Origin: Candidatus Babelota bacterium
GTDB lineage: Bacteria; Babelota; Babeliae; Babelales; Vermiphilaceae
DNA: 64,000 nucleotides
Direction of reading: 5' to 3'
Assembly (NCBI GenBank): GCA_029262555.1
Contig: JAJCZE010000008.1
Coordinates: 1-64,000 of the forward strand
The notes beneath the pieces are model-generated. The model was given only the letters and a program-made list of their open reading frames with translations. It did not search any database and had not been told where the DNA came from. The position numbers were made by a program, and so were the translations under genes. This document shows, in pieces, positions 8,945 through 17,395 of this stretch. Each line of letters opens with the position of its first letter. Position 1 is the stretch's first letter.

Positions 8945-9625
8945 ATGCAAAGAAAGAAAATAGTTTCTGGGATAGCTCCATTAGTTTTACTACTGCTCAG
9001 TAGCTGTGGCCGTATTGTTGATTGGACGAAAAGTAATTTTTATCAGGGAGAGGATGTTGTTCTCTATGATGAAAAAGTGAGTCCTTACATAAAAAATGTG
9101 ACTATTTATGATCAGCTTGATACGAAAGCAAACTTTTCAGCTATGTGGCTTTCTGATCCGATACGCGCTGCGTATGCGCAACTTCATACCAAACGCATGG
9201 GCAAGGATGAGACCCAATATAAAGCGTTTTTACGTCGTCAATTAGAAGAGAATAATCATTATATTACGCTGTATGTTTTGAGCACCCATGAGGTGAAGCT
9301 CGGTGTTCCGGAATCCTATTGGTCGTTATTTTTACGGGTCAACGGCAGGGATTATATGCCGTTTGAGCTGAAAGAAGTTGAGCTTCCTACTGAATATCAG
9401 CAGTTTTTTGGAAAATATTGGAATCGGTTTAAAGTGCCATACATTGTAAGATTCCGTCTAGTTGATGAAAATGAAGATTCAATTATTTCGGATCAAACAG
9501 AATTTATTTCTTTGTTTGTACGTTCGGCTGATAAAGAGCATGCGTTTATATGGGATCTTTACGAACAGCAAGAGCCCGCACCCCTTATGCAGTCAGCGCC
9601 GATCAAACGAAAGAAACGGAGGTAA
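8945..9625 (+). CDS. Putative lipoprotein of unknown function
   Basis: A 226-residue protein starting with basic residues, a hydrophobic stretch and a lipobox (LLLLSSCGR), so it is probably lipidated at that Cys and membrane-anchored. The rest is a beta-rich domain I do not recognise, with a very basic C-terminal end (PIKRKKRR). ACGAGG precedes the ATG at 8945. It is divergent from the LolC/E-like gene, with 89 bp between them, and stops 2 bp before rpiB, so it is probably co-transcribed with that gene. Confidence 0.75.
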   Translation: MQRKKIVSGIAPLVLLLLSSCGRIVDWTKSNFYQGEDVVLYDEKVSPYIKNVTIYDQLDTKANFSAMWLSDPIRAAYAQLHTKRMGKDETQYKAFLRRQLEENNHYITLYVLSTHEVKLGVPESYWSLFLRVNGRDYMPFELKEVELPTEYQQFFGKYWNRFKVPYIVRFRLVDENEDSIISDQTEFISLFVRSADKEHAFIWDLYEQQEPAPLMQSAPIKRKKRR

Positions 9626-9627
9626 TT

Positions 9628-10071
9628 ATGAATATTGCAATTGGTTCTGATCATAGAGGGTTTTCTACCAAAGCATATTTAAAGCAGTACGTAGTTGGCA
9701 CTGATGATCCTATTGCGTGGATTGATGTAGGTGCAGATTCTGATGAACGTTCAGATTATCCCGTTTTTGCAGAAGCTGCTTGTAGATCAATTATGCAGGG
9801 TAAGGCAAAAATGGGCGTATTGATTTGCGGATCAGGAGTTGGCATGGCAGTAATGGCAAATAGGTTTCCGGGGATTTATGCAGGCGTTGCGTGGAATGCG
9901 CAGGTGGCCCAGCACGGGCGTGAAAATGATAATATTAATGTACTGGTGATTCCCTCAGATTACGTATCCCATGAGCAAGCTGCTGCTATTGTAAATGCAT
10001 GGCTTTCTTCAAAGTTCAAGGGCGGCAGATATCAAGAGCGCATTGACATGATTAATGCATTGAAAATATAG
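9628..10071 (+). CDS. rpiB: Ribose-5-phosphate isomerase B
   Basis: A 147-residue protein of RpiB length. It begins MNIAIGSDHRGF and contains the active-site loop LICGSGVGMAVMANRFPG with the catalytic Cys. RpiB interconverts ribose 5-phosphate and ribulose 5-phosphate in the pentose phosphate pathway. A strong GGAGG lies at 9618-9622, overlapping the end of the lipoprotein gene, and fixes the ATG at 9628. A bidirectional terminator follows. Confidence 0.95.
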   Translation: MNIAIGSDHRGFSTKAYLKQYVVGTDDPIAWIDVGADSDERSDYPVFAEAACRSIMQGKAKMGVLICGSGVGMAVMANRFPGIYAGVAWNAQVAQHGRENDNINVLVIPSDYVSHEQAAAIVNAWLSSKFKGGRYQERIDMINALKI

Positions 10072-10090
10072 ATTCAATTTTACCGCAATA

Positions 10091-10120
10091 AGAAAGCCCC
10101 CGTTTTATCGGGGGCTTTCT
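10091..10120. terminator. Bidirectional intrinsic terminator
   Basis: A perfect 12-bp stem (AGAAAGCCCCCG and its complement) with a 6-nt loop lies between the convergent ends of rpiB and the gene at 10141. The flanks are AT-rich. Confidence 0.85.
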
Positions 10121-10140
10121 TAATACTTCTGTATTTTTTA

Positions 10141-10617
10141 TTATTGAGCATTTTTCTTTGCTGCGCTTGCGTCTTTAATCGCTTTGACTACTTTAGGGTG
10201 CCATGCAGTGGTTAGCTGTCTGATTATAATATCTTTAATACCGTGTGCCTTTATGTGGTGTGCATTAGCAATATGCTTTTCAGGATTACCTTGTATATCA
10301 AAGAAAGGATCCATCTTTCCAGCGTCATCCAATTTTCTTTGAAATTGCGTTTCTACAATATCTTCTACTATTTCTTTTAGTTGGTCTTCAGTGACGCTTG
10401 ATTCTTGTACTATTAACGCTTTTAACGGTAGTTGAACTGCATCTTGAAGATATATTTCATCTCTATCAGTTGTACCAAATAAAGTTATTTTTGCTATTTC
10501 CACAATAAGAACTCGAAGATCGAAACCACCGAAGGTGTCTTCAGAAGGGACATCTGCTGCTTGAGATGAAAAGACCATGCTTGATAGCATAAAAAGACCT
10601 AAAGTGATTTTTTTCAT
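10141..10617 (-). CDS. Exported protein of unknown function, 158 aa
   Basis: Residues 1-20 form a signal peptide ending in SSQAAD. The mature protein is mixed helical with an acidic middle and a basic, Lys/Ala-rich end (KAIKDASAAKKNAQ). I find no family motif. It lies downstream of a large AAA gene, separated from it by a long inverted repeat, so it probably has its own transcript. Confidence 0.7.
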   Translation of the reverse strand: MKKITLGLFMLSSMVFSSQAADVPSEDTFGGFDLRVLIVEIAKITLFGTTDRDEIYLQDAVQLPLKALIVQESSVTEDQLKEIVEDIVETQFQRKLDDAGKMDPFFDIQGNPEKHIANAHHIKAHGIKDIIIRQLTTAWHPKVVKAIKDASAAKKNAQ

Positions 10618-10637
10618 AACATTCCATTATTTTAGTG

Positions 10638-10698
10638 TTATATAGACATAATGTGCTTTATAAGATAGTACCCCATAAAGCGCATTATGTCTATATAA
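10638..10698. repeat. 24-bp inverted repeat, 13-nt loop
   Basis: The left arm 10638-10661 and right arm 10675-10698 are complementary over 24 positions with one mismatch, which would be a G-U pair in RNA. The arms are AT-rich (TATAGACATAATG core) rather than the usual GC-rich terminator. It sits between two minus-strand genes and could end the AAA-gene transcript, protect its 3' end, or be a relic of a small mobile element. Confidence 0.8.
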
Positions 10699-10706
10699 TT
10701 GGGCTT

Positions 10707-13007
10707 TTATAGCAATTCTTGCACCTGATCAAAGTCGATTGTTTCTTTCTCAAGAAGGGCTTCAGAAACTGCTTTCAGTGATTGTTTATGCGCTGTGAGT
10801 AGCTCTTTTACCTCTTGCACGCATTGCTCTTTAAGCGCTTCAGCTTCATCGTAGTACACTTTCACCATATGCTTTGGCAGTTTTACTTCATCGATACCTT
10901 TAAAGGTAAGTGATTTTGCCAAATTAAGCGCGATTAAATGATCATCTTCTGCGTGGCAGCTAAAGCCGCACGATCCAAGCAGTAGTTCTTCAGCTACAAA
11001 CCCAGCAACGTGCAGTTTGATGAGGTTAATCTTTTCCTGGCGCGTTTGCATATTAATTGAATCATTTTCTTGGTACGTAAAGAGTTTGCCGTACTCAAAG
11101 CGCTGCTGTTCTTTATGGTCAGCATTCCAAAGATGACTTCCCATCGCTTTTTCTTCAAGCTTGGTCATAACTTGCTTGATGGTTACTTTTGCAAGCTTAA
11201 GATTGCTTTCCAGCAATGCAAGTGCGATTGCTTGTCCGGCAAAATGCGCGGCAAGTATTTCTTGCTCATTTCCAGGAATCGTTTTTGCATGCGATGGAAT
11301 GATATGGAAAATGTTTTCTTCAAGAGCGTGCTCAAGATGCGCTTGCGTGAGTTGTCCATTATTATCTATTTTTGCTTTCAGCATTGCATCTTTAATAAAG
11401 AGACTCATTGATTCATACGACTTTTCATGCGTATAAAGCGCGAGTTTTTCAAAGTTAAACTCTTTTTCTTGTTCGGGCAGAATGAATTCTTTCACTTTAT
11501 CGCTAATAAATTGTAAGCGATCGGTGTAATTTGGATATTCAAATCGCAGCTCTTTTCCAAATCTGCCTGGTTGGCGCAATGCCTTATCGAGCGTCTCGGG
11601 GCAATTGGTTGCAGCGATAATAAAGATCTGCTTTTTTGGATCATCGCTATTAACCGCATCTCCCATTGCAGTAAGAAACTCACTTAATGTTCTATTTTCG
11701 CCGCTTCGCTGTAATTGCAAAAGGTCTATTTCATCAATAAAGAGGATGCATGGCGCTTTTGCTTTTGCGTCATGGAGTATTTTTTCCATACCCTCAAATT
11801 GAATGCGAAGCACTGATGGTTTAATAAGAGTGTATTTATGTATTTGCCCTGTGCTTAAAAGCATTTGATTTACTTCTTCAAGGAATGCTTCAATGCAGAA
11901 TGTTTTACCTGTACGAGTATCTCCGATACATAAAATACCGCGAGAAGGGCGAATGCCTTGGCGCTCATGCGTCTCAGAATCTTCAAGGTAATCAACGAGG
12001 AATTTAAAATATCGTTTGATTTCCGTTTGGCCATGTACGTCATCAAAGCGTACTTTTTTCGCTTTGTCTTCTAAGCGGTCCGCTTCTTTGAGATATGCCC
12101 CCCCCTTTGCTTTGTTGAGCCAAATGCGGAATCGTTTTGCAAGTGCGGGTGCGGCATTCTTAGAAAGCTCTTGCAAGACACCATGTATTATAAATGCACC
12201 ACCATAATGAAGTACTGGAGAGTCTCCTTTGAGTGCATCAGAAAATGTATCATCTGCATTAGCGAATTTACCAATAAATCCTGTTCTTGTTTTGTAAACA
12301 TTATCTCTATCATAAGCCCTATCTTTAGTAGCTTTAGTGGGTGCATGGAGTGGGAGACGATGATCCATTCGATACCATAGGTAGTAGCACAATGCGGGAA
12401 TTGCTACTAATTGCGTAAGTCTTGAAGGAAGAGAGTATCGCTCTGCGGGAGTTATTATCGTATCATCAAACCATCGAGCAAGGCGATTTTTGCGAGTAAG
12501 GCCTACGCCTTCGCGTTCTATTTTTGCAATAAGAAAAGCGCCTCTTTGGAATTTTCTAAAAACATCTTCGCCTGAAAGGGTTCGTTTTTTGGTGAGCGAT
12601 TGCAAGAACTGTTCAACGTCAAAAGTATGCACGTTTTTAAATTTGGTTTTTCTATGTTTTTCAATAAGCGTGATAACGTTGTGATTAAACTCAATCAACA
12701 TTTGGCACGTATCTAAATCAGCATTGCGCAAATTGGCATTCTTAATATTTTCAACAATTTCAATGAGCTGAGAAAAGAATTCTTGTGCTCGTTTTTTGCG
12801 TAATGCTGAAAAACGAGAGTCTTTAGAAAAGGTAATATTTAATGAGCGAATCATTTTTTCAACAGCACACAGTTGATCGTGCGCATGCGTTACAAATTTA
12901 TCAATTTCATTTATAACGCTTTGCTCTATGCTTGGTGCGTGCGATTGGGTGTGGTTTGTGCAAAAGATAAGTAACGATGCGATCAGCGCGATTCGTTGTA
13001 CATTCAT
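10707..13007 (-). CDS. FtsH-like AAA+ protein with a degenerate M41 protease site
   Basis: A 766-residue protein, longer than FtsH (about 610-650). It has an N-terminal hydrophobic segment (signal peptide or first membrane anchor, residues 4-20), a helical region, and a second hydrophobic stretch near 197-212. The AAA+ domain has Walker A GDTRTGKT (362-369), Walker B ILFIDEID (421-428) and an arginine-finger region RQPGRFG. The C-terminal region aligns by eye with peptidase M41, but the zinc motif HEXXH is replaced by HFAGQ (588-592), so metal-dependent proteolysis should be lost. The two hydrophobic segments would give FtsH-like topology with the ATPase inside. I chose the ATG at 13007, preceded by AAGGAAG. 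It probably acts as an unfoldase. Confidence 0.85.
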   Translation of the reverse strand: MNVQRIALIASLLIFCTNHTQSHAPSIEQSVINEIDKFVTHAHDQLCAVEKMIRSLNITFSKDSRFSALRKKRAQEFFSQLIEIVENIKNANLRNADLDTCQMLIEFNHNVITLIEKHRKTKFKNVHTFDVEQFLQSLTKKRTLSGEDVFRKFQRGAFLIAKIEREGVGLTRKNRLARWFDDTIITPAERYSLPSRLTQLVAIPALCYYLWYRMDHRLPLHAPTKATKDRAYDRDNVYKTRTGFIGKFANADDTFSDALKGDSPVLHYGGAFIIHGVLQELSKNAAPALAKRFRIWLNKAKGGAYLKEADRLEDKAKKVRFDDVHGQTEIKRYFKFLVDYLEDSETHERQGIRPSRGILCIGDTRTGKTFCIEAFLEEVNQMLLSTGQIHKYTLIKPSVLRIQFEGMEKILHDAKAKAPCILFIDEIDLLQLQRSGENRTLSEFLTAMGDAVNSDDPKKQIFIIAATNCPETLDKALRQPGRFGKELRFEYPNYTDRLQFISDKVKEFILPEQEKEFNFEKLALYTHEKSYESMSLFIKDAMLKAKIDNNGQLTQAHLEHALEENIFHIIPSHAKTIPGNEQEILAAHFAGQAIALALLESNLKLAKVTIKQVMTKLEEKAMGSHLWNADHKEQQRFEYGKLFTYQENDSINMQTRQEKINLIKLHVAGFVAEELLLGSCGFSCHAEDDHLIALNLAKSLTFKGIDEVKLPKHMVKVYYDEAEALKEQCVQEVKELLTAHKQSLKAVSEALLEKETIDFDQVQELL

Positions 13008-13134
13008 AGCTGCTTCCTTTGATGTTGTTTTTAATACATTATTTAACATTTTGTAATGGTTAAAAATTAAACGTATAGTAAACTAATACTCAGTAAAAAG
13101 ATACTGTAACGCTTGAGAATAGTAAGGAATATCT

Positions 13135-14586
13135 ATGAATAGAAATCAACGATTTTTTATTTTTTTGGTGCTGTTATTAGTGAGTGGATTGGGATACTGT
13201 TTTGCCCGCCGAGAGCTTACAACGACCGATTCATTCGCTATAGCAAACATTTTTAAAAAGCAAAATATAGCACCCGTATTAGTAGTCGGATCTGGGCCTG
13301 CAGGATTGATGGCAGCTACGTATGGATCACGGGGAGGTAAAGATACGTTTTTAATTGAAGGCAATAAGCCAGGCGGTCTTCTAATGGATACTACGGAAGT
13401 TGCAAATTGGCCGGGCGAAACAATGATTCAAGGCCCTCAGATTATAGAAAAATTACGAGCGCAAGCAGTGCATCAAAAAGTGACTATTATTTCAGATCAA
13501 GTAGAGCGCATTGATACGGCAAGTTGGCCGTATGCGGTGCATTTAGAAAATGGTGATACGATCCATGCATTAACGATTGTTATTGCAACGGGCGCATCTC
13601 CTCGCAAATTGGGCGTTTCGGGCGAAGAGCAGTATTGGGGAGGCGGCGTTACTTCTTGTGCAGTGTGCGATGCACCATTTTTTAAAAATGAAGAAGTGGT
13701 CGTCGTAGGAGGTGGAGATTCAGCGGTAGAAGAGGCTATTCAGCTCTCTCCCTTTGCAAAGAAAATCACCATTTTAGTGCGTAAAGGGCAGATGCGTGCC
13801 GCGCAAAGTATGCAAGATCGCCTTAAAGAGTATCCAAAGATTTCAGTGCTGTATAACGTTGAAATAAAAAAAATTGTAGGGGATCTTGAAAACGTAACGG
13901 GTGTAGAGCTGTATAACAATCGGACGCAAAAGAGTGAACTGTTTGCAACTTCTGGCGTTTTTTTAGCGGTGGGGCATATTCCCAATTCCGGTTTTGTAAA
14001 AGGTGCGATTGCTACCGATGAAGAAGGGTATATTGCCGTACGCGACAATCGTCGCGCTACTTCAACGCCGGGAATTTTTGCAGCGGGTGATATTGCGGAT
14101 CGTATTTATCGTCAAGCGGGTACATCTGCAGGAAGTGGAATTGAAGCTGGTCTTGATGCGGTGCAATTTTTAGATGATCATGGATATTCAAATCAGATTG
14201 CAGCGCAAGTACAATCAACCCTGTATAATCCAGGTGCATCTCAATCGCAGGCAGAGTTACTTGAATTGAAATCGATGGAAGAATTGCAACAGCTTATTTC
14301 TGACCATCCCGATAAGCGTATAGTAGTTGATTTTTGGACAGAGACGTGCTCATCATGCAAGCAGATGCTCCCTTCATTCCGGCAAGCGGCAACAGAATTT
14401 GCTGATGATATGGTGTTTGTATCTATAGATGCGGATGAGGCGTCAGACGTTGCGGATTCTTATTCTATTATGAAAGTACCGACCCTTATTGTGCTAAAAA
14501 ATGGTGAAATCGAGGACAAACACACTGGATTTTTGAGTAGCCAGCAACTTTCAGAATATCTTCAAACGGTGCTTCCAGAGGCGTAA
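13135..14586 (+). CDS. Thioredoxin reductase-thioredoxin fusion with an N-terminal membrane anchor
   Basis: A 483-residue fusion. Residues 7-24 are a hydrophobic anchor or signal. Residues 46-350 are a TrxB-type flavoprotein: FAD site VVGSGPAG (50-57), redox pair CAVC (175-178), NADPH site VVGGGDSAVEE with the following VRKGQMRA, and the C-terminal FAD motif GIFAAGDIADR. Residues 375-480 are a thioredoxin domain with active site CSSC (405-408) instead of CGPC, and the cis-proline in KVPTLIV. It should pass electrons from NADPH to its own thioredoxin. The anchor is odd because NADPH is cytoplasmic. It starts a cluster of exported proteins, one with a thioredoxin fold. Confidence 0.93.
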   Translation: MNRNQRFFIFLVLLLVSGLGYCFARRELTTTDSFAIANIFKKQNIAPVLVVGSGPAGLMAATYGSRGGKDTFLIEGNKPGGLLMDTTEVANWPGETMIQGPQIIEKLRAQAVHQKVTIISDQVERIDTASWPYAVHLENGDTIHALTIVIATGASPRKLGVSGEEQYWGGGVTSCAVCDAPFFKNEEVVVVGGGDSAVEEAIQLSPFAKKITILVRKGQMRAAQSMQDRLKEYPKISVLYNVEIKKIVGDLENVTGVELYNNRTQKSELFATSGVFLAVGHIPNSGFVKGAIATDEEGYIAVRDNRRATSTPGIFAAGDIADRIYRQAGTSAGSGIEAGLDAVQFLDDHGYSNQIAAQVQSTLYNPGASQSQAELLELKSMEELQQLISDHPDKRIVVDFWTETCSSCKQMLPSFRQAATEFADDMVFVSIDADEASDVADSYSIMKVPTLIVLKNGEIEDKHTGFLSSQQLSEYLQTVLPEA

Positions 14587-14699
14587 TTAAATTTATCCTT
14601 TTATACAAAACTCAAATTCTTGCGATTTAAACAGCGTTTTTGCTACTCTCAGTAATGAAGAGGTCCTATTTTAGGGCTTTTAATAGGAGAGGAGTGAAG

Positions 14700-15773
14700 A
14701 TGCTGCGTAAAAACTTGGCACTAAGTGCTGTCATTTTGTGTACTGTTTTGTCTGCCTTTGGCTCAAATACACCAAGCCAAGAGCCGATCCGCCGTTGCTT
14801 TCCGTATGGCAATTACGTGCATCGATTCAAATCTGAACCGAAACCAAAAATTGAACGAATTGATATTACCTCTCAAAAGAGTGATGGTTCGCAAGAAACG
14901 ATCACTCGTAAAGGTATTTTAGTTCATTATCCAAATGCTCGCGCAAACATGGTGATCTCTCATGGATTTATGTGCGATAAATTTGATGTTGGATTTTTAC
15001 GATCTATTTTTCCCAGAGGGCAGTACAACTTTCTTACCTATGATTTTCGTGCTCATGGTGAGCACCCCGAAGGGCAGCTGTGTACGTTTGGGCGAGATGA
15101 AGCGCTTGATGTACAAGCGGCAGGCCGTTATTTAAAAAATCATCCTGAATTGAGTAAGTTACCAACGATTGCGTATGGGTTTTCTATGGGGGCAGTGGCT
15201 ACTATAGAAGCGCAAGCAAAGGATCCGGAACTTTTTAAAGCACTTGTTCTTGATTGTCCTTTTGATTCCACTGAAAACATTGTTAAAAAATCGCTGCAAG
15301 GGTTAAAGGTTTCTTTATTTGGCTATGAAATGGATTTGCCAGGGCGTACTTATTTAGAAAAATATGCATTCCATCCATACGTGCAATCATTTATTAAATT
15401 TATGTTGAAAACAGTTGCCCATATGGATTCAAAAAATATTCAAACATTTATGTATCGATTTAGTCCGGCAGAATCGGTGAAAAAAATCAAAGCACCCTGT
15501 CTCTTTATTCATTGTAAATACGATCAACGCGTGCCTGTTGAAGCGATTAGAAAAATTTTTAATGGCGCGCAGGGGCAAAAACAATTGTGGGTTACGAATG
15601 GTCGTGGCCATTATGATTCAGTGTTTTTTAATCCAGAAAAGTATGCAAAACGGGTCGGTAAGTTTTATGAAGAAGTGTTAAAAAAGATTGATGCACCCGG
15701 CATACAGAAAGACAAGGTTGTAGAAGATTGTGAAGAAGAGTGCGTGCGTAATTTACTACAACGGCGTATGTAA
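14700..15773 (+). CDS. Exported alpha/beta hydrolase
   Basis: A 357-residue protein with a signal peptide (about residues 1-21). It has an alpha/beta hydrolase core: an early HGF loop (MVISHGFM), DFRAHGEHPEG, the nucleophile elbow GFSMGA, an Asp in CKYDQRVP and a His in GRGHYDS. The order Ser-Asp-His and the RAHG motif fit the serine aminopeptidase S33/esterase-lipase group. It is preceded by AGGAGAGGAG, which selects the ATG at 14700 over upstream in-frame starts. The C-terminus is Cys- and Glu-rich (EDCEEECVRN). The substrate cannot be read from the sequence. Confidence 0.85.
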   Translation: MLRKNLALSAVILCTVLSAFGSNTPSQEPIRRCFPYGNYVHRFKSEPKPKIERIDITSQKSDGSQETITRKGILVHYPNARANMVISHGFMCDKFDVGFLRSIFPRGQYNFLTYDFRAHGEHPEGQLCTFGRDEALDVQAAGRYLKNHPELSKLPTIAYGFSMGAVATIEAQAKDPELFKALVLDCPFDSTENIVKKSLQGLKVSLFGYEMDLPGRTYLEKYAFHPYVQSFIKFMLKTVAHMDSKNIQTFMYRFSPAESVKKIKAPCLFIHCKYDQRVPVEAIRKIFNGAQGQKQLWVTNGRGHYDSVFFNPEKYAKRVGKFYEEVLKKIDAPGIQKDKVVEDCEEECVRNLLQRRM

Positions 15774-15785
15774 TAGAGGGTGAAG

Positions 15786-16385
15786 ATGAAAAATAATTAT
15801 TACATTTTGTTTTTTGCTTTATGTGTAAGCGCGGTGTGCGCAAAAGATATCCGTGTTCGTTCCTCTGAAGCGTTACGTAAAAAACTTACTCAAGCGCCGT
15901 ATTCTTTGGTGCTTTTTTATGATGATAGTCGTGAAATGAAAAAAGATAAAAATGCACGAGACGCAATTGATAATATGGAAGCAATGTTTCGATCACTCAG
16001 TAAAGATGCACCCTATAAAGATGCGCAGTTGCAGTTTATTCGTGCGCAGGTGAATCGTGAAGGGTTGCACTCTGTATTGCGTCGGTATGAGTTAAAACAG
16101 CTTCCGGCGTTCGTGATTTTTTTAGGGCGTGAAAAACAGGCCGTTGCATATGGCAACTTGTATCGTGACGATGTTGAACAATTTATTGAAATGAATCTCA
16201 AAAATAAAATGAAAGAAGTAATTAAGCAGGCCGATGAACTGCGTAAAAAACGTTTGGAAGAAGCAAAAATTCGCGCATATAATCGTCCGTATATTTACGG
16301 GCCGTATGGATATGGCCCTTGGCTCTATCCGTATGGATGGTATGGGTATGGGCGTCCGTATTGGTATGGCGGATATTATTGGTAA
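15786..16385 (+). CDS. Exported thioredoxin-fold protein with a Tyr/Gly/Trp-rich tail
   Basis: Residues 1-19 are a signal peptide ending in SAVCA. Residues 25-145 look like a thioredoxin fold: SLVLFYDD near the start, a helix, then ELKQLPAFVIFLG holding the cis-proline. The CxxC active site is absent, so it is probably not a disulfide oxidoreductase. After a charged helix the last 35 residues are almost all Tyr, Gly, Pro and Trp (YGPYGYGPWLYPYGW). I chose the ATG at 15786; a GTG at 15780 overlaps the ribosome site. It lies 12 bp after the hydrolase gene and 24 bp before a Gly-rich gene, so it is probably in an operon. Confidence 0.75.
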   Translation: MKNNYYILFFALCVSAVCAKDIRVRSSEALRKKLTQAPYSLVLFYDDSREMKKDKNARDAIDNMEAMFRSLSKDAPYKDAQLQFIRAQVNREGLHSVLRRYELKQLPAFVIFLGREKQAVAYGNLYRDDVEQFIEMNLKNKMKEVIKQADELRKKRLEEAKIRAYNRPYIYGPYGYGPWLYPYGWYGYGRPYWYGGYYW

Positions 16386-16409
16386 TTTGTTTTTAAAAAA
16401 GGAGAAGGT

Positions 16410-16853
16410 ATGAAGAAGGTGAAGAAGGTTTTTATGGTATTGCTTTGCGCGATAACTGTAGCAAGTACAATTGAAGCTCGTGGCGGACGTGGCGGAGGCC
16501 GCGGTGGCATGAGAGGTGGACGTGGTGGATTTCACCGAGGCGGTGGCCGAGGAAGATGGCATGGCCATGGTGGACATGGTTGGGGCCATAGAGGATATGG
16601 GCACCGTGGTTATTGGGGCGGAGGATTCTGGGGCGGTTATAGACGTCCATGGTGGGGCGTTGGTTTTGCGCCAACAGTGGTAGTTGGTGATGATTCAACG
16701 TCATATGCACCACAAAGACCCTCGTCGCTTGATACATTTATTAGCGAGTTTGGAAGAAATCCTCGCGGCGTAAATGAATTTTGTAACTGGGTAAATCAAA
16801 CGGGCAGATCGCAAAGGCAATGTGATTTATATCGCGCATATCGCGGTTACTAA
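16410..16853 (+). CDS. Exported Gly/Arg/His/Trp-rich protein with a two-Cys C-terminal domain
   Basis: A 147-residue protein with signal peptide 1-23. Residues 24-90 are extreme low complexity made of Gly, Arg, His, Trp and Tyr (RGGRGGGRGGMRGGRGG). The last 45 residues form a compact region with FGRNPRGVNEFCNW and a second Cys in RQCDLYRAY. The next gene has the same C-terminal pattern, so it is a real shared domain. AGGAGAAGG precedes the ATG. I infer a surface or matrix protein, possibly disulfide-bonded. Confidence 0.75.
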   Translation: MKKVKKVFMVLLCAITVASTIEARGGRGGGRGGMRGGRGGFHRGGGRGRWHGHGGHGWGHRGYGHRGYWGGGFWGGYRRPWWGVGFAPTVVVGDDSTSYAPQRPSSLDTFISEFGRNPRGVNEFCNWVNQTGRSQRQCDLYRAYRGY

Positions 16854-16866
16854 AAAGGGGGATAGT

Positions 16867-17292
16867 ATGAAAAAGCAATTATTGGTTCTTACGTTAGTAG
16901 CGATATTTACCGGATGCGTTTTGGAAGCGCACGGTTGGCGCGGGCGTCATGGATATTATGGCCGCGGATATGGTCGTGGATACGGCTGGGGCCCAGCTGT
17001 AGGCGTTGGGTTTACTGTACCACTTGGTGGTGGCAGTAGCGGTCCAAAACGTCCATCAGCAGTAAGGCAGTTTAAGAAAATTCATGGAGACAATCCTGTT
17101 TCTGCAGGAGAGTTTTGCCGATGGGCGCGTAATTACTTCACGCCTGAAAAAGCAGACCGTGAATGTAAACGATATGAAAACTATAAAGATGCTCCACGCA
17201 CCTATTCTCGTCCTTCAGGATATATGTCTTTCGGTGTAGGAGGTGGCGGATATGGTTATGGAGGTCCATGGGGTTATCGCCCTTGGTGGTAA
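16867..17292 (+). CDS. Exported Gly/Tyr-rich protein, paralogue of the preceding gene
   Basis: A 141-residue protein. The N-terminal hydrophobic segment ends in IFTGCVLEA, which could be a weak lipobox or an ordinary signal peptide. A Gly/Tyr/Arg-rich stretch is followed by the shared domain GDNPVSAGEFCRW with a second Cys in RECKRYENY, and then a second Gly/Tyr/Trp-rich tail. AAAGGGGGATAG lies before the ATG at 16867; the open frame to 16822 overlaps the previous gene and is unlikely to be used. It is the last gene of the cluster, followed by a terminator. Confidence 0.75.
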   Translation: MKKQLLVLTLVAIFTGCVLEAHGWRGRHGYYGRGYGRGYGWGPAVGVGFTVPLGGGSSGPKRPSAVRQFKKIHGDNPVSAGEFCRWARNYFTPEKADRECKRYENYKDAPRTYSRPSGYMSFGVGGGGYGYGGPWGYRPWW

Positions 17293-17317
17293 GTATTACA
17301 TATCTCCTTGTATGAAA

Positions 17318-17350
17318 AAGGTCCTCGCTTTCAAGCGGGGATCTTTTTTG
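17318..17350 (+). terminator. Intrinsic terminator after the Gly-rich cluster
   Basis: A stem of about 13 bp with G-U pairs (AAGGTCCTCGCTT against AAGCGGGGATCTT, 2-3 nt loop) is followed by a run of T. Confidence 0.75.
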
Positions 17351-17395
17351 GTAGTCTGATCAACGCGATGTTTTTCAACTATCAAAAGGAACTGT

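Noticed and set aside
16122-16737. Minus-strand Ser/Thr- and His-rich frames
   Set aside because: They mirror the Gly-rich codons of the exported genes on the plus strand and lack ribosome sites.
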